From NCBI GenBank assembly GCA_009733575.1, contig ML769672.1:1-64000 (forward strand): 64,000 nt of DNA, written 5' to 3'. Below, one piece after another: positions 11,199 to 22,690 of this stretch. Within the stretch, counting starts at the first letter, position 1, and each line of letters opens with the position of its first letter. Origin of the DNA: Gymnopus androsaceus JB14. Lineage: Eukaryota > Basidiomycota > Agaricomycetes > Agaricales > Omphalotaceae. The notes below the pieces were generated by a model. The model worked only from the letters and a program-made list of their open reading frames with translations. It did no database searches and was not told where the DNA came from. The position numbers were made by a program, and so were the translations under genes.

Positions 11199-11352
11199 GC
11201 AAAACCTGTATTTTCGCCGGAGAAAACCCATTCATTTGGGACATCTCTGGAGCAAGGTACCCTATTCCAGAGACCTCTGGAGATCTCTGGAGAAAATTGA
11301 CAGTTTTTTTGACAGCTGTCAAGCTCCAGAGAGAATACAGGTTTTGCTGATG
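11199..11352. mobile_element. Small MITE, CAGCAAAACCTGTATT ends (154 bp)
   Basis: Interrupts the copia RT just before SLYGLKQ. Right end is GAATACAGGTTTTGCTGATG; the left is GCAAAACCTGTATTTTC with its outermost bases altered. Internally it has CTCTGGAG palindromes and TGACAGCTGTCA. Its end resembles the CATCAGCAAAA group. Confidence 0.7.
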
Positions 11353-11423
11353 CTGAAGAATTCATTATATGGGTTGAAGCAGTTGGGAAGATATTGGTAC
11401 ATGAAGCTGGAAAGGATCCTTAG

Positions 11424-11703
11424 CAAGAGGATGGCGGAATGTTAATTCTGGACACTAACTCCACTTAGATTGATGACCACCCCCCCCTCCCGTGACAACA
11501 TATTTGTATTCTTTCGCCAGTGCTTATGAGTGCTTGTGTTTGGAGCGCTCAACAGGTGCTCAGTTTTGGCAGGGAAAAACGGAATGGCCATATCTCCACC
11601 AAAACTGGTTATTTTTCAAAAATTCAAACACCATTGTTTTCAGCGCATAAAACTACCCTATATATGAGTCCGTGTCTAAATTTTTTTTTCTGCCATCCTC
11701 TTG
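11424..11703. mobile_element. 280 bp insertion with 12 bp inverted ends in copia RT
   Basis: Perfect ends CAAGAGGATGGC / GCCATCCTCTTG bracket sequence unrelated to copia, and the RT frame resumes directly after. CCTTAG occurs just left of the element and again three bases after it, so the exact target duplication is unclear. Confidence 0.55.
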
Positions 11704-12685
11704 ACCCTTAGAGACTTATTGGGCATGAAAAGGTGTGATGTTGACCATTCTGTCTTCTTCCATCAACATAACAGCAAAATCATTATCATCATCACCTTGG
11801 TGGATGGCCTCACAATCCTTGCTTCGACTGTAGTGCTTGTCAAACATGTCAAATTCAAGTTACAACTGGCCTTTACTATTACCATTTTAGGTGATAATCC
11901 ATTGGCTGCTTGGCATCCAAATCACATGCAACAATCCTTGTTGCTCCATTTCCCTTTCCCAACATGCCTATATTGAATCTGTTGCTAAGCAATTTGGCCA
12001 GGACACTGTGAATCCTACCATGCTCCCAATGGACACCAACAACTGCCTCACTGCTTTACAGTGTCCCCAAACCCCTGCTGAGGCCAAAGCCATGGAGACC
12101 AAGCCTTATTGTGAAGCTGTGGGTCAAACTGTCAAATCACGTATGCATGTACTGGTACTCGCACTGACATTGCATTCCCCATTCACAAACTCACCCAATT
12201 CCTTGTGAATCCTGTTCAGGCTCACTGGACTCTGGCCATGAAATCTATTGCCTACTTGAACACAATGAAGGACTGGTGCCTCACTTACAAGCCACCTGAC
12301 AACACGAATGCCATCCACAATGACCCTGAAGAATTTGTTGATGCAGATGGTCAAATGTCTAATGCATTCAAGGAGGGTATTTGGATGTGTTCATTCATCT
12401 CTCAGGTATTCAAGCCAACATTCAAGGTGCTCAATGGTCTGACAGACCTGAACTCTGACAATCAAGCAGCAATCACTTTATCTTGTGACCACCTGTTCCA
12501 TGCTTGCACCAAACACATCAACATTTGATTCCACTTTCATCTCTACATCATTAAAGATGGGAAGGTTCTCCTAATCTATTGCCCCACTGAAGAGATGGTC
12601 ATGGACATCTTGATGAAAGCTCTCCCAAGTGCAAAGGTGAAACATTTTGCAGTTAGGATGGGACTAGGTCCGGTTTGAGGAGGAG

Positions 12686-12960
12686 TGTTGGAGTCATAGT
12701 ATAACCATTTCACTTTATCTTATCTGAACGGACTCTTATCTACAAACATGGACCTCATAAGTAGTTAATCTGGTAACTAGATGGTCGGAGTCCTATTGAT
12801 TTTAGTACTTATACTTGATTTGGACATTTCGCCACCTCAGACACTTCTATTTCATTACTTGCGCTCTGAGGTAGGCTCCCTTACTATATTATACAAGGAG
12901 ACTTCACTGATACTTATTCTCTATAGCTTAAGTATCTACATTAGGTGCATACAGATGCTT
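12686..12960 (+). repeat. Copia LTR, family B (right end unresolved)
   Basis: Starts TGTTGGAGTC directly after the purine tract GAGGAGGAG and the end of the copia RNase H remnant. No second copy is in the window, so the right boundary is only approximate. Confidence 0.45.
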
Positions 12961-13201
12961 CTATTCTAATGTGGATAATTAAGCTCAGAGTGCAAGTAAT
13001 AGATCTTGGAAGTATAATTTGTGGTTTGCTGAATAAATTGAGCAAACGGAGGTCTTTGGACGTACACGTGATGCAGTACCTTTTGCTTCCTACTGCTATC
13101 ACATTCGTCAGGAGTTAGTCTCTTGGTAGCGTTGGTAGCATAGGAGAACCTTTCTTTAATTACTCTTAATCTCATCTGCCTACACACTTCTTCCAAACAC
13201 A

Positions 13202-14060
13202 ATGGCCGAACAAGAATGACTAGAATAGGACCCCAGGTGAATTTGCTGTCCAGACTTCGCCAATGCGGCATATGACTTGATTCGGGACGCAATGGTCTCA
13301 TCTGCCAACCTCCCCGAAGTCACAAGCAATGAACAGGCTATTCCAGAAGCTTCAGGATGACTGGGAGGCTGCTAACGCTCCACTCAGAGCACAGTACGAG
13401 GCGCAGCTCCGGGCAGACAAAGAGCGAGCAGAGCTAGAGAGACAAAGGGAGGAAGAAACGCAAAGGCTGAGGGAGGAAGAGCAGAGACAGCAAGAAGGGG
13501 AAACGGCCAAGGGAATAGAGAAGAAACAAGCTACCTCTGTATGATTTCACGGAAGGGGTTGGAGCCAAATTGATCCAGCAGCAGATTCATCCTCATGCAA
13601 GGAAACTAATCACGGCTTGAAAGTTTGTTCCCCTCTGGTGAATTCTTCCAGAAGCCTTGACGGAAGCCAAGGAACGAAACCGCGGCACAGTCAACACCAA
13701 CCGTTTCCAACTTGCCACAGATGATGAATCGGGGATCACTTTCCTTGGACCCACTCTACCCGCACCTCCGCCAATGCCATCCCAGATGCAAAGCTATTGT
13801 GGGCTCAGGTCTCACTGGCCAAAAGCTCCTACCTCGCTGCTCTCCCACTAGGGAACTACCCACCGAAATTCATTACCATGTTCGCCAGATTCTACGACGA
13901 ACATGGACATGCACCCAGAGCTACACGAGGACAATGGGAACCAAGTGATGGCCCACTATCATAGTGAGATGTGGTGGAGCTGGTACGAGCAGAACGAAGA
14001 GAGGAGAACTGTTTGATCTCTTGGTCATTGCAGAGAGAGTGCTAGACGAGAGTTGAAGGG
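13202..14060 (+). pseudogene. Gag-like or TE-associated protein relic with coiled coil
   Basis: An initial segment (MAEQE, about 13202, then CPDFANAAYDLIRDAMVSS) is followed by a charged coiled coil (about 13363-13530, Glu/Arg/Gln-rich heptads). A conserved-looking module follows (PLYDFTEGVGAKLIQ, about 13535; FYDEHGHAPRATRGQW, about 13885). Stops and frame changes separate the parts. I recall similar proteins as abundant, transposon-associated unknowns in mushrooms, but cannot name the family. A gag role is inferred from the coiled coil only. Confidence 0.5.
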
Positions 14061-14490
14061 AGATTCAGAAACGAATCAATGCAAAAGCAATAAACGGTCA
14101 GTCTAATTTACAATTGAAAATAATACCACCACTAACGCAATCTCTTTTCCCTTCCTCCTCTCCTCTCCTCTTTTCCTCATCACCACGGACCATAATGCTA
14201 CCGCTAACACTACAACTGCTATGTACAACAATGCTACTACTGCCACCTACGCTACTCAACAATTGGCTACGACTGCTACTTTCTACTGCATGCTAAACTC
14301 ACGAAACCACAGAACTGAACATGGCTATCATGCAACTGAGGCAGCAGATGCGCCTACTCCAATCATTGACAACTATGCAACCTCACTCCAGGTGCCCAGC
14401 ACTCAAGCAAAAGGTCAAATTGAATTCCATCAGATCCCTACCCATTGACTTCGCCACATAAACAGAAAACAACCACGAATGCTGCTGCTA
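14061..14490. other. Non-coding, short CTAC-rich stretch
   Basis: Contains an imperfect run rich in GCTACTAC/CAACTG type triplets (about 14195-14300). No gene or element boundary seen. Confidence 0.5.
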
Positions 14491-14492
14491 TT

Positions 14493-14935
14493 AATCTAGG
14501 GCACGTTTTCTTAAGAAAGTCGTTTTTACTTGAGAACTTCTCAAGTATGTCCTCAAGCAAACTTCTTCACCTTTGAGCATATGACTTGACTTTACTCTGG
14601 AAGTTTACTTAAGTGATCATTACTCAGATCATTTACTTAAGATTCTTTGATATACTTAAGTCTTTTATTATTCAGAAAGTACTTGAGAAGGTATCTAAGT
14701 AGAAAGTACCCAAGAAATAGTAAAGAAAGTATGACGAAGAAGTCATAAGTCCTATACTTGAGTAAACTGCTCAGAAAGTACTTAAGAAAGTATGTAAGTA
14801 GAGAAAGTACCCAAGCATAGTAAAGAAAGTATGAAGAAAAAATCATAAAGAAAACATTGCAAGATACTGAGAACGTTGTACAAAGTACTTGAGAAAGTAC
14901 TCAAGAAAAAAAGAAAAGTACTTAAGCATCACTGC
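14493..14935. repeat. ACTTGAG/CTTAAG-rich inverted-repeat element (family D)
   Basis: Begins AGGGCACGTTTTCTTAAGAA, like the ends at 49238 and 51727 and at 23234. The body is built from repeated AAGTACTTGAG and GAAAGTA motifs on both strands. The right end is not a clear match to the left. Non-coding. Confidence 0.6.
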
Positions 14936-16785
14936 TTTTTGCGATGCTTTCTCTGCGTACCATCCATTCCATCACTGTCTGCTTCGGTCTCCGCGATTTT
15001 TTTCTTGCTGCGACAAAGGGGCATGTGCGTGACGTCCACTTGTTCAGCCTGAACACCATCTTCAAGGTTTTTTGGCTCGTCATTACCCCCCGTTGTCACA
15101 GGCGAAGAGACATTCTCGTTCACAAGTGGTTGCTGTTTCTGCTTTCCTGCCTTGCGCCCCCACATTTTCTTCTCATTTGTCTTTGTAATGTCTGTGCCAA
15201 CAGCGCCCTTGGGATCTGGACCACTGGAGGTGCCGGCGTCTGTGTGGTTCATGCTGACATTGGCATCAGCGTCCGCAGGTGTGACCGTTGTTTCAATCGA
15301 TGGGCGGGTCAGTTTCCTCAGGCATGTCCATCCAATCTTCATCGTCATCTTCATTGTTGTGTATATTTTTGGGAGCTCTATTATTCTCATCCAGTGAGAG
15401 ATCGACGGCAGTAGCTGAAGGTGAGGCCATCGCCGTATCCGTTAAAGGGGTCATTGGATGAGCTGCGTTGGGTGCGTTTGGCGATGGAATAGGGAGAGTG
15501 GGAGCCTCGGGGGTTTTCTGCTCAGTGGCGGCGAGCGGTGTGTGCAAATTGTCATCCGCCACCTTCGTAGATACAACCTCTGGCTTTGGTGTATGCAAAT
15601 GAGCTACAGGAGCATCATCCACGGTCATCGAAGAGACAGTCTTTGGCTCTGGGGTACCCAAATGAACAGGCGCAGGAATCGGCGGTGGAGCAATCTCGAC
15701 ATCTGCCACCGGACTGGGTTTCTTCAACATGAAAACTCTCCCTGAGCTGCATTAGTTCGCCATGAGATATTTGAATAGATCCTGGAACCATCCCCCTGTG
15801 TTTGCAGCACTCTTGAGTTTCATGTGAGTCGGAAGTAGAGTGGGTTCGTAGTAATCATTCGGGTTGGTTTCGATGGCGTTGTAATCTATGGAGCCTGTAT
15901 AGCCAGCTTGAACTACATTATAACAATAAGCAAAATATCTCAAGGGATCAATGGAAGACTTACACCAGATTGCGGTCATGAAATCCTCATAGACCTGTCT
16001 TAGCTGCGATCTTGACACATCGTCAAGATTGGATATTGTGAGGAACCGGGCAAGGCCTTCGCTGTCAACAGGTATCTCGGTCCTTAGCTTGAGGTCATTA
16101 AGAATCAAACCTAAAGCATGAATATCAATGCGTGCAAAGATTTTATATCAACTCACTGGTGTCTTTGAGACTCTCATTCAAATGATCTGAAAGGTCGCGG
16201 TATAATATGTAGGGGTCTTTCACAACTTCCTCGATCGTGGCGGAGCACTTGATGTCCGAACTGGCAAAGATGCTATGGAGCAACGGATGAGTATAGCGAA
16301 GAAAATGGCAAGGGAATACGTTACCCATGACTGGCAATCTTTCTTCTTTCTGTATCAAAGCCATCGTCAAAAACAATGACCATGGCAATTTCCCCATGTC
16401 CAATGTGTCCGAACTGCAGACAGCCTTGAAGCAGCTTCGGAAGCAAAGACATGAAACGCTCTCAATTGCCAAGAAAACAGAGTGGTTACCGAAGGAACAA
16501 TCCCTGACATGGATAAGCTTACTGTTGAATATCGCACTCAGCGGCGGCACATTGTTCGCGCTTGTTTTGTTCATCCACGCTCAGCTCATTCCAGTCTTTG
16601 CTGATTTCCTCCTCCGTCATGCCCCGGCTACCCGTGAACACCATTCTTCCCGACTTGATATCCATATCGCCTGACATCAGCTCGTTAAAGAACTTGGCCA
16701 GGTCACGAAGTTTGGCCCAGGATAAAGTGTCTGACTGATTGGTCGATGGAGGGTTGGCAGGATGCGGAATATGGTTCTGAACCAC
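14929..16785 (-). CDS. Unknown multi-exon gene
   Basis: Candidate start at 16785 (MVQNHIPHP). Exon pieces run through SGDMDIKSGRMVF, MALIQKEERLPVMG and ASSDIKCSATIEEVVKDPYI, then LRTEIPVDSEGLARFLTI and YEPTLLPTHMKLKSA. Plausible introns are about 16324-16275, 16156-16112 and 15962-15911 (all GT...AG). The final part (15730-14929) is a long Pro/Thr/Ser/Asp-rich tail ending in a basic RKHRKKQ, suggesting a nuclear signal. A stop at about 15752 before the tail means that either another small intron exists or the tail is a separate frame. The stop codon lies at the edge of the family D repeat. No domain recognised. Confidence 0.5.
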
Positions 16786-16794
16786 CTGTAACTG

Positions 16795-17140
16795 TTATCC
16801 TGAAGGCTTGACACTGGGCTATATCCCTACTTTGCAAATGCTTCATTAGGGAAATAACCACAGAAGAGCCAATGCCTCTGGAATGGCGCTATGGGATAAA
16901 TCCATAGCACCACCACGACCAAGGGATATATCCCATGCACTAGTATTTCCAGTGCCCATAGCGTCGGGAAGATGAGTCACAGAGGCGGAGGTATGCGCTG
17001 ACAAATATGAGCGCAACGGAGACACCGGAAGCGTTCACCGGACCGAGATAGAGCCGGAGTAAAATGTCGCGGCAAGGAATCGAACCCTACGCTCTACAGA
17101 TACACCAGCGCCTAATCAGTCCAATGAACAATCACGGCAC
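16795..17140 (-). repeat. SINE-like element with tRNA-derived head
   Basis: On the minus strand the first 76 bases (17140-17065) look like a degenerate tRNA. There is a perfect B box (GGTTCGATTCC) and an A-box-like TTCATTGGACTGATTAGG, but the acceptor stem does not pair well. The body is unrelated to tRNA, and its tail shares about 30 bases around TGAAGCATTTGCAA with the element at 22329-22690. RNA polymerase III transcription and LINE-dependent movement are inferred from that architecture. Confidence 0.6.
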
Positions 17141-17329
17141 ACGTTAACCACTTGTTCATGCAAATGATGTAAGTAAGTACACTAATTGAATTATGTCAGT
17201 TCTACGCCGGGCCATGTAGCCAGCATTGGCTGGTGATGCGCTATTTTATTCATATACAAAATGCCAAATGCAATATTGATTCAACATAACTATAATATAG
17301 ACAATTTTGCTGGGAAGAAGTAATAGTTT

Positions 17330-18990
17330 TAGTTCTGATCCTTGTACAGTACATGATAATAAATATGGCTTTTCTAGGAGAAACCTGTGTTGTCCCTGTA
17401 ACGGATGTCTCCAGTAAGATGGAAGGCCAAGAAGAGCGACTCTACAGTCTCCGGTCTGAGAGCGTTGATATTTATATATGCTCGAGCAACAAAAGCACGC
17501 ACCAAAGAATATATCTTGCATCGTACGGAGCTGGTTCACCTGGGCTATAACGGAAAAAAATGCGTCACTTACACCGTTTCTAGACCCATCAGGAGAAAAA
17601 GCAAAAAAAAAAACCCACCAAGTGCCTTTGATATACCAATGAGCGGGAGCACCCGACGAGAAATGTGTCCATTACACTGGCGTCTGAAGGGATACAAAAG
17701 TTCACAATTTCAGGTGAAAGTCTACTAGAATTCCATCACTGTTAGCCGTTAAACGAAGAATGCTAAACGTTAACGCGCGTCTTAGTATCGTGTGTATCCA
17801 CACAAGACCTGACTAGCTCGACTCCAGTTTTTCAATCCTTTTTCCATGGTCCATGAATTCTGACTGTCAAGGCGAAATAGATACAGGAATAACAGCGGCG
17901 CCAGTGATGGTTGCTCCTAGCATGAGTGAGCCACCAAAAAAGCAAACTAGATGGTCTTGTTTTGGTAAGAGTTGCCAGGATCTGCAAGAGAGAAATATTT
18001 TAGAATCATTTCAACTGAACCAAGTACATAAATGTCACGAACAGCTGTCCATCTCCATGCCGTTCCGGAATGAGCTCCGAGGTGTAAGTCATGCGCAAGT
18101 AGGGACTCTTGGAGATGAGGTTTCCGTGGACGGCATTCATTGCGTCGTCGTACATCTGCAGAACGAATGTAAGATATTTTTAAACGAGCCGCTTATGCCG
18201 CATACTCACCTCTCGATAAACATTTTCCGTTTGATTCTGAGAGTCATCATAAACAGACGCTTGGTATCGAGGGTTGAACAAACTTACAGTTTGTATATAT
18301 TGTTTTCTATGGCATGGATTAGAACGAAAGAGTTGAAAGACAGTACTGTACTCACAATAGATACTCATAGTATGAAACACCACGGGGACCCAATTGAATG
18401 GCAGAAGGAACGAATTGACCGGTCTGTGCGCTGATAAGGTTCACCAATGAGCAGGCTGCCTTCTATAAACAAAAATGGGAACATGCACTGTAAGTAAATC
18501 GAAGCAAGTCCATGTGGCATCCTATGCTCTTTGATGGTTTTCATATCCTGCATTTTGGTCAGTCACACAAAACGAACATGCACCATAATGAACATACTGC
18601 TTCGACCTTTTCCCAGTATGATTCTTCCTCTGTCAAGTAAGCGAGATATCTGAACTCGAGTTGCAATGTCGACACCTCTGCGGTGCTGACGAGGAAAGGA
18701 AGGTCTGGGTCTGGGACGCCTTTTCATTGAGCGAGATTGATATTGGGTAGGGGAAGCCCTGATTTGGTGTCGAAAACAGGAAGCATACGGTTGGCTAGCT
18801 CGATAGCGCGGTCGAGATAGAGTTTATCGTGGCCAGTGAGTCCGTATGCCGAGAGAAGACCGCCAAGAACACGGATAGTAGTCTATGAGCAAATTTGAGA
18901 TGATTATAAACTGCAGATAAAATCACAGCTCACCTCGAAAGTATTGAAGTTTGCGTCTTGGTTGAACGACAAGTTCGTAAGTCATTTCGA
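17330..18990 (-). pseudogene. GH47 class I alpha-1,2-mannosidase relic
   Basis: Family GH47 trims mannose from N-glycans in the ER/Golgi. Recognisable blocks in order: LSFNQDANFNTFE (about 18985), [86 protein letters not shown] (about 18420-18270 with an intron), WQLLPKQDHLVCFFGG (about 17950), SPEIVNF, WYIKGTW, and ALRPETVESLFLAFHLTGD (about 17470). These include several GH47 signature regions. It is not functional: the N-terminal third is missing, a TGA at 18726-18724 replaces an arginine position, and frame changes occur before WYIKG. Usual GH47 length is about 500-650 residues. Confidence 0.85.
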
Positions 18991-20645
18991 GGTCCAAAAC
19001 AACGACTGCCATAGGCCTCATGCTTGATGTAGCACACACCACCAGTCTCCATCTTCACTGTCAAGTTTCAACTTAAACAGAGCCAGAGGAAGCACAAAGA
19101 TAGAAAGTGCTTATACATCACGTCCAAAATTCAATCTTGGATCTCCAGGTCGAAGTCGCCATATGAGAAGTCAGATGCCGGATGCAGGGGAATTATTTGA
19201 GGAAAAATGGAGCTATAACCAAGGAATTAAGTCAAAAAAACTTCCAAATAAGAATGAACAAGATGTACAATGGGCCTGAGGAGGTTTAGGCAAGTCTTGA
19301 GCCATAGTCTGTCATGCTGAATGAACGTTAAGAGCAAAGTTCAACCGTGAGATTGCCAAACAATCACATTTCGGAAACGCGGTCCGTAGGCGCTTAACGG
19401 GCGTTCCTTTCGAGCTCGTCGTCTGAAATGACGGTCTCATGCAGTGAGATAATATCAGATATCATCCGGATGCTCCGGGATCGCTTCAGTAGATGTGTTT
19501 AGTCTGTAATATCGAGAAATTGCATGTACTGAACATAATAATGTTGATAAAATTGCATTTCATTCTAAATAAGTACGTATATCTATCCATTGTTCTAAGC
19601 GATGAACTAGAGCTAGATATCAATGAGTCTTGGAGGTCTTTTTCGAGCATATTTGAAAGCCATATGAGCAATATGTGGTATCATTTCGATAATTAATTTG
19701 TTGGTGGATCAGTCTCAAACAATGCTGCGGTACTAGGTGTTGGTTTGCCGTTAAACGCACAATTGCTAACTGGCCTGCTCGATAAGGGTCCAAGTTAAAG
19801 TTTATGACATTGAGTAGGAGTTTCGTCCACTTTATCACGCCTGTATTCCGGAATGCATCGTAAATGTGCCACCAAGTATTTGAGGAAGATTGGTGTGATA
19901 TGTGACACCATACTGGACTGCAACATAAACTGAGAAATACCTAGTAGAGGATAAATTATTATGAGAGAAGGCTCGAGCAAAGCAAGCAGCGAATAGATCA
20001 AAGGAACAGGGGCTGCTCAAAGTTGGAGCTCATTCAATATCTGCTGTGTTGAGAATAATTTTCTTTAAGCTTTTAATAGAATACAAAATCGGATTGACTA
20101 AATGTGCATCGGACTTTCGTGAACTTTGAACGACAAGAGCAGAATGAGTTGGTTCTTACTATGCACTGATCAATCACGATCGGAGTAAGTGAATGAGATG
20201 GTTTATGTAGATAGAGTTTGAATTGAGACCGCTTTGACCGCTTTGACATTTACATGTATCTTGTCTTTCACATCCAGTCTTAGAATGAAAGGACGAGACT
20301 CTGACTAGGAACGAGAGGACCATGAGCATGGCGTCCTTCACACTCGTAGTGTCCTTCATATCTAGATGACATTCGCACCATGTGACTCAGCTCAGCCGTA
20401 ATTCCGGTATTCCGTTGATTGCCCTTTCCTTCCTTCCCTCATGCCACAACCACATTCATCTTTCGTCACACATTCGTCTTTCATCATCCCGGCACAACCA
20501 TCTATTCAACAATACCTATTGGAACATATTGGAACTTAGGATCAAAGACCCAGATGATGCAGTTGTTAAAGTCACCATACGTTATCATAATTATCAGCTG
20601 CATATTCAATGCTCATTCTGGATTGAGTAGATGAATGAAAAGCGG
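18991..20645. other. No gene recognised
   Basis: Upstream of the GH47 relic I find no match to its missing N-terminus. Short open frames occur on both strands but show no conserved pattern or splice structure I can support. Confidence 0.5.
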
Positions 20646-20648
20646 TAG

Positions 20649-20924
20649 GAACTTATTGTCTTAGCGACTGCTCTTGGTGAGTCTTCTGGAGGCCTTGCGG
20701 GATATTGTAAATTCACTAATGAACCTAGTTTTGTATTCACTGATGATGGTTCGCATTTTCACAGAGTGGCGATGCTGTTTTCTCACCAGAGTGTGTATAC
20801 TAACTATCCTTGGCACTTTAGCTCAGCGTGTTCACTTTCGGGACATGTCAAGATCACACTGTTGCCGTATTTCTTGGAGGAGAACTTCGAAAATTCTCCT
20901 TCAATTATTAGAGTTGACGTTTGA
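20649..20924 (+). CDS. Orphan exon, unknown protein
   Basis: A 91-codon open frame without an ATG, preceded by a possible splice acceptor (GCGGTAG). It contains ATALGESSGGLAGYC, FVFTDDGSHFHRVAM and HVKITLLPYFLEE. The composition looks like a folded domain rather than random translation, but I cannot place it. It ends at a TGA. Frames to the right (to 21316) are Ser/Leu-rich and unassigned. Confidence 0.35.
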   Translation, partial: ELIVLATALGESSGGLAGYCKFTNEPSFVFTDDGSHFHRVAMLFSHQSVYTNYPWHFSSACSLSGHVKITLLPYFLEENFENSPSIIRVDV

Positions 20925-21899
20925 AGGTCAATGCAAAGTTGTTTCTCCGGCGATCAGATATTCTGCCGTTCCCGAGTTGGTCCTCAAGATCCTTGGTGAC
21001 AATGATGAAAGCTCAGGCGAAATTTTTAGCAGTCCAAGTCCAAGACCTGAGTACCCTCTCTTTCCCAAGTTCATCCCCAAAAGCATCAGCTCTGTTAGAA
21101 TTACCTTCATCTTCTTCAGCGCTATTGATATTAACAACCTTATCAGGGCCGTTGACCATTCCTGGGTTGCCTTTGGCTCATGTTCTGATGTCGTTTGCAT
21201 TGTCGTCTGCATTTCCCTCACTAGCTCAACTTCTAGCACCACAATCGATGAAATATATAAGAACAGCTTTACTGTTTGTCGCTTTGTTCCTTATTCCTTA
21301 TCAATCGCTCAATTGATATATCTAGATGCCATCCAAGTAAGTATTTGAGTCCAAAGACAGTGCAACTTACGCTACTTCGAGTAGTGCGCCAGTTTTGAGA
21401 CCTACGCAGCTCAAAGGCTTGGTCTTCACGGAACACTTCTCCTCCGAGGTACGTTGAGCTTGGATAATGTTTGGTTTGAGTTGTTTTGACAATACTGAAA
21501 GGATTTCCACCATGTCGATCTCCTTGCACACTTTGATTGAGAGCGTATCTTGGAAGCATGTTGTAAGTAACTCTCTTTTTTGATACGGGAGATATTCTGA
21601 TCATTTCTGAAAGTACACACCAAAAGCGGGCATAATCTCAAGTACCCCCCCTAACCCGAGTACAATCCTCTTCTCTGACCACGGACCCCTGCCGGTTACC
21701 ATCAAATGCAAGATTGCTCTGGCCACACTCACAAGTGGTTCAAGGCCAATGGATCCTTTGTTTATACCCAGGTGCATATCAGAGTTGACGGTGGTTTCAA
21801 GGTAATTTGCCTTTCGATAAATATCCTACCTAGTCTAATAGCTTCCATAGAATTTCAATAATTCCTAAGCAGGAGAGCTCTCAAGTTCCAATACTGAAT

Positions 21900-22238
21900 A
21901 TGAAGGCCCATCCAAACCCTAGGAAAGTTCCACAACTCGAGGAGGGGATGAAAGCATACGCAATCAAGCAATCGCAAATTCAGCGGGGATTACGAGAAAA
22001 GTTCCTGAAGGCCTGGAGTGTGTCATTGAATCAAGAGGAATGTTTTAAAGCGGAGGAAGAAGCAAATGACAGGGCCACGCGCGAGGAGCTGGGCTTGGAT
22101 GGGAGAGATGATGATGATGAGGAGGATCTTGAGGGTGACGAAACGGGAAATGACGGAGGGGATGTGGAGGCGCCAGACAAAGTTGAAGAGGACGGCGAGG
22201 AACAGGCCGAGGAGGCTGATAGCTTTGGTTTTGCATAG
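21900..22238 (+). CDS. Acidic C-terminal fragment, unknown
   Basis: 112-residue frame with a helical, basic first half (PQLEEGMKAYAIKQSQIQRG) and a very acidic second half (runs of Asp/Glu, about 22085-22220) ending DSFGFA. Just upstream (about 21700-21800) another frame reads HTHKWFKANGSFVYTQVHIR before a GT, suggesting that both are exons of one gene. Function unknown. Confidence 0.4.
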   Translation: MKAHPNPRKVPQLEEGMKAYAIKQSQIQRGLREKFLKAWSVSLNQEECFKAEEEANDRATREELGLDGRDDDDEEDLEGDETGNDGGDVEAPDKVEEDGEEQAEEADSFGFA

Positions 22239-22328
22239 GTGGTATGGTATACGGTATATCAGGTATATACACTTTAATCGACCAAAACTACATGATAAGT
22301 GTTCATTAAATTACTATAATTTATTGCC

Positions 22329-22690
22329 CTAGTGGCTCAGTGGTTATGGCGAATGGTCCACTCGAAGCTTTGGCGCTAGTCAGCTCTTAAATGAGAGGTC
22401 TGCCATTCGATTGCTCCAGCTGGCAGTAATTTTGCTAGAATTTGCACCGGTCCGGCCAGACGCCGTGACTGGGTGTGCCTTTCCCAAATTGGGAAAGGGT
22501 GCACCCTGTCCCATTTGGGATGGGGCAGCAAAGTCACGAGTAAATCAAATCCCATGACTACTTTGCTCCTAGGGATTTATCCACAGGTGCCCCTCTTCAA
22601 GGGTATATGGCAATATCCCAGTGTGCATTTGCAGCTGTGGTAATATCCCTGTTGAAGCATTTGCAACTTGTGGTTGTAGCCATTGTTCAA
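22329..22690 (+). repeat. SINE-like element with tRNA-derived head
   Basis: Starts with a clear A box (GTGGCTCAGTGG) and a degenerate B box (CATTCGATTGC) about 70 bp later. An unrelated body follows, containing TCCCAAATTGGGA palindromes. The tail has GTGGTAATATCCC and TTGAAGCATTTGCAA, shared with the SINE-like element at 16795-17140, though the tRNA heads differ. Confidence 0.65.

Larger units (their letters stand above)
10922..12670 (+). pseudogene. Copia RT and RNase H remnant (family B)
   Basis: Reads through KARLVAQGYTQEYGINY, ETYTPVAHLASIQIALAL and KGAYLNG (copia RT blocks). It is broken by a 154 bp MITE, resumes at SLYGLKQLGRYWYMKLERIL, is broken again at 11424-11703, and resumes at GMKRCDVDHSVFF. 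The active-site region reads TLVDGL instead of the usual YVDD form. RNase H pieces follow (SDNQAAITLS, about 12455) with HACTKHINI near the end. Multiple frameshifts and stops. The purine tract GAGGAGGAG precedes an LTR start at 12686. Confidence 0.8.
7561..12960 (+). mobile_element. Mosaic Ty1/copia remnant with five nested insertions
   Basis: The left part (LTR 7561-7861, gag to about 10230) is closely related to the minus-strand copia at 55.0-60.8 kb. The right part (about 10240-12685: integrase tail, RT, RNase H, purine tract, a different LTR start at 12686) is much more distant from that element's RT. The protease and most of the integrase are missing. I infer either two copia elements fused by deletion or one element recombined between families. 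Insertions lie at 8896-9848, 10501-10921, 11199-11352 and 11424-11703. Confidence 0.7.

Noticed and set aside
17065..17140. A functional tRNA gene on the minus strand
   Set aside because: The B box is perfect and the length is 76 nt, but the acceptor and anticodon stems do not pair properly and a repeat body follows; a SINE head explains it better.
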